In this document: positions 62,565-64,000 of the stretch, piece after piece
Position numbering within the stretch: the first letter of the stretch is position 1
Layout of the letters: the number at the start of each line of letters is the position of its first letter
Origin: Cepaea nemoralis
Taxonomy: Eukaryota; Mollusca; Gastropoda; Stylommatophora; Helicidae
DNA length: 64,000 nucleotides
Assembly (NCBI GenBank): GCA_014155875.1
Contig: JACEFZ010017449.1
Location: forward strand, 367,001-431,000
Reading direction: 5' to 3'
Notes under the pieces: generated by a model
What the model was told of the DNA's origin: nothing
Databases searched by the model: none
What the model saw: the letters and a program-made list of their open reading frames with translations, nothing else
Translations under genes and position numbers: made by a program

Positions 62565-62745
62565 ACCTTGTAGATCAAGCAGCAGCAATGATGTACAGAC
62601 CAAATGAAAGCAGAGGAAGAGGCCGACCACGTAAACGATGGACGGATGGAATAGCAGAGTCCATGGGAATTTTGATACATGAAGCCCATAAGCGGGCATT
62701 CTCCCGCGGGGCAGACGGCTTGACCACTTCATTATAGAGACTCCC
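62565..62745 (+). pseudogene. LINE C-terminal fragment
   Basis: MMYRPNESRGRGRPRKRWTD, GIAESMGILIHEAHKRAFSR, GADGLTTSL then stop. The GRGRPRKRW motif and IHEA.. ending are typical of the LINE families here; the HEAHKRAFSRG part is shared with repeat R4. Confidence 0.8.
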
Positions 62746-62856
62746 GACCAGTTGTTTAAAGTTGGTTTTCATAAACATTGACGCGTGATACACATTGCAG
62801 AATTGTAATGTAAAATAGTTAATGTGCATACTATTTGTCATCATCATCATTGTGAG

Positions 62857-63016
62857 ATATTCCCAGCCAACTCACAGCCTTCGACTTCATAGTTCTGACA
62901 AAAACCGCACGCCATACTTCAGCGTCGCTCAGAGGCGATTAAAACAGGCCAAAAGCCGGAAACAGCGAGTGGAAGCCTCTAGGCGCAATTGTGGGGGAGA
63001 AGGAAACGATTTTTAG
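62857..63016 (+). CDS. Weak candidate 3'-terminal exon
   Basis: After GAGATATTCCCAG the frame reads THSLRLHSSDKNRTPYFSVA, QRRLKQAKSRKQRVEASRRN, CGGEGNDF, TAG at 63014-63016. The acceptor lacks a strong pyrimidine tract. AATAAA occurs at 63813-63818, 0.8 kb downstream, as for a 3' UTR. Very basic; could be a retroelement end. Family unknown. Confidence 0.25.
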
Positions 63017-63299
63017 TGTAGCGTAAACGTCAAGTTGTTCACATGTTGTGTTGAAGCCAAGCAGGTGTTCTGGGTCCTCAGGCAGGCAAAGCTTCATTGT
63101 GTGAACAATCAATTCTTGAAATAAGGTAATACAATGTTTATAGTTATTATAATGCTGGTGTACTGTTTAAAATGTTTACAAATGATCATAGTCTAACTTT
63201 GTGTTCGTGTGGGATTGAAAACAAGCGCAATGTTTCTGTTTACTGCACTTGTTAGTTGGATCCCTCAGCTAAACATTCGGTTGCGATTTATTACTCAAG

Positions 63300-63610
63300 A
63301 ATATTATCTTACATTTGTGGCAATCTACTAGTAAATAATATTTCTTAATTCTTTTACGATATGCGGGTAAAGTAATATTTCTTTATACTCTTTTACATAT
63401 GTGGCTAAAGAGTATTGGTGTTTTCATTCTGTTGCCATGTGCTGGCAAAAGAATATCTCTATTTTGTTAACACGTGCTACTAAAGTATATCACTATATCT
63501 CTTTATAATCGGTTACATATGCGACTAAAAGAAGATTTCTGTATATTTTGTGACAATATGCCAAGGAAGAATATTCCCTTATATTATGTTACAATCTGTA
63601 TATATTTACT
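63300..63610. repeat. Degenerate ~40-50-bp tandem repeat
   Basis: Phrases like TTTTACATATGTGGCTAAAG, TTGCCATGTGCTGGCAAAAG, TTAACACGTGCTACTAAAGT and TTACATATGCGACTAAAAGA follow each other at 40-50 bp. About six units with strong drift. Before and after it (63017-63300, 63611-64000) nothing else is recognised except AATAAA at 63813. Confidence 0.6.
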
Positions 63611-64000
63611 TTTCTCAATATATGAATAATGTACTTTTCAAATGTACTTGCTGAACATTGATGCTTTCACAGGGGAAATGTAGATTAAGAGTCTGTCTCT
63701 TTAAAACCATGTACACAGACTCACACCTGGAGGGATGTATATATCTTGTAATTCTTATATTCACATTTTCCCCCTGAATATGTTTTGTGAAATTGTCATG
63801 TTTTGTTCTGAGAATAAATGCTCATTAATAAGAGTTGCACCATATACCCAAATGTTAGCCGGACATTGCACACACCAACAACCTTACGTAGTCACATGAT
63901 GATTAGGTGGTTCTTACGGTCAAGGGCATGCCATTATTGTTCTTAAATATGATTGAAAAACAGCCCATTTCTGTCTATGTGCATGAGATAACCTGAAATC

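Overview
This 64 kb window is animal nuclear DNA, most likely from an invertebrate. It holds many non-LTR retrotransposon (LINE) remnants, tRNA-derived SINEs with A and B boxes, mariner, Tigger and hAT DNA transposons, one Ty3/gypsy-type LTR retrotransposon, and abundant micro- and minisatellites. I see no operons and no rRNA or intact tRNA gene. I cannot fix the phylum: the repeat mix would fit a mollusc, annelid or arthropod. No complete host gene can be read. The window looks like intergenic or intronic DNA built up by repeated and nested insertion.

Layout. 0-8 kb: a LINE reverse transcriptase remnant, several minisatellites, and a Tigger/pogo deletion derivative (4835-5720). 8-16.2 kb: SINE-in-SINE, a 148-bp satellite, a 147-bp palindrome, LINE remnants including one with an RNase H-like domain. 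16-26 kb: a mariner deletion derivative (16234-16799), a possible signal-peptide ORF and a candidate exon, then many LINE C-terminal fragments. 26-33.5 kb: long microsatellites, a mariner element carrying another repeat (29819-30944), and a 1-kb pentanucleotide array holding two retroposons. 33.7-44.9 kb: one hAT transposon (33701-44855, 8-bp target duplication TCGATCGG), into which a 6.8-kb LTR retrotransposon inserted (34851-41615, 5-bp duplication GTAAT). The hAT itself sits in a tRNA-like sequence. 45-64 kb: candidate host exons, a ~700-bp inverted repeat, a second mariner deletion derivative, a 292-bp near-perfect palindrome, and two of the best preserved LINEs, one of them inserted inside a SINE with both target duplications intact.

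How the parts relate. Three SINE families recur (SINE1, tail near ATATGCAAAA; SINE2, tRNA-Leu-like head; SINE3, tRNA-like head and AATAAA near its tail). The LINE families end in distinct short repeats: (GAT)n, (GAA)n, (GAAT)n, (CTAA)n, (TGGA)n, (GTTC)n. Many of the microsatellites are these tails. The nested insertions give relative ages: tRNA-like sequence, then hAT, then LTR element; SINE1, then LINE; LINE, then (AAGC)n-tailed retroposon.

All names are from motifs read by eye; no database search was possible. Family names SINE1-3 and R1-R5 are labels used only here. Candidate host exons are weak calls from a splice-site-like sequence plus an open frame.
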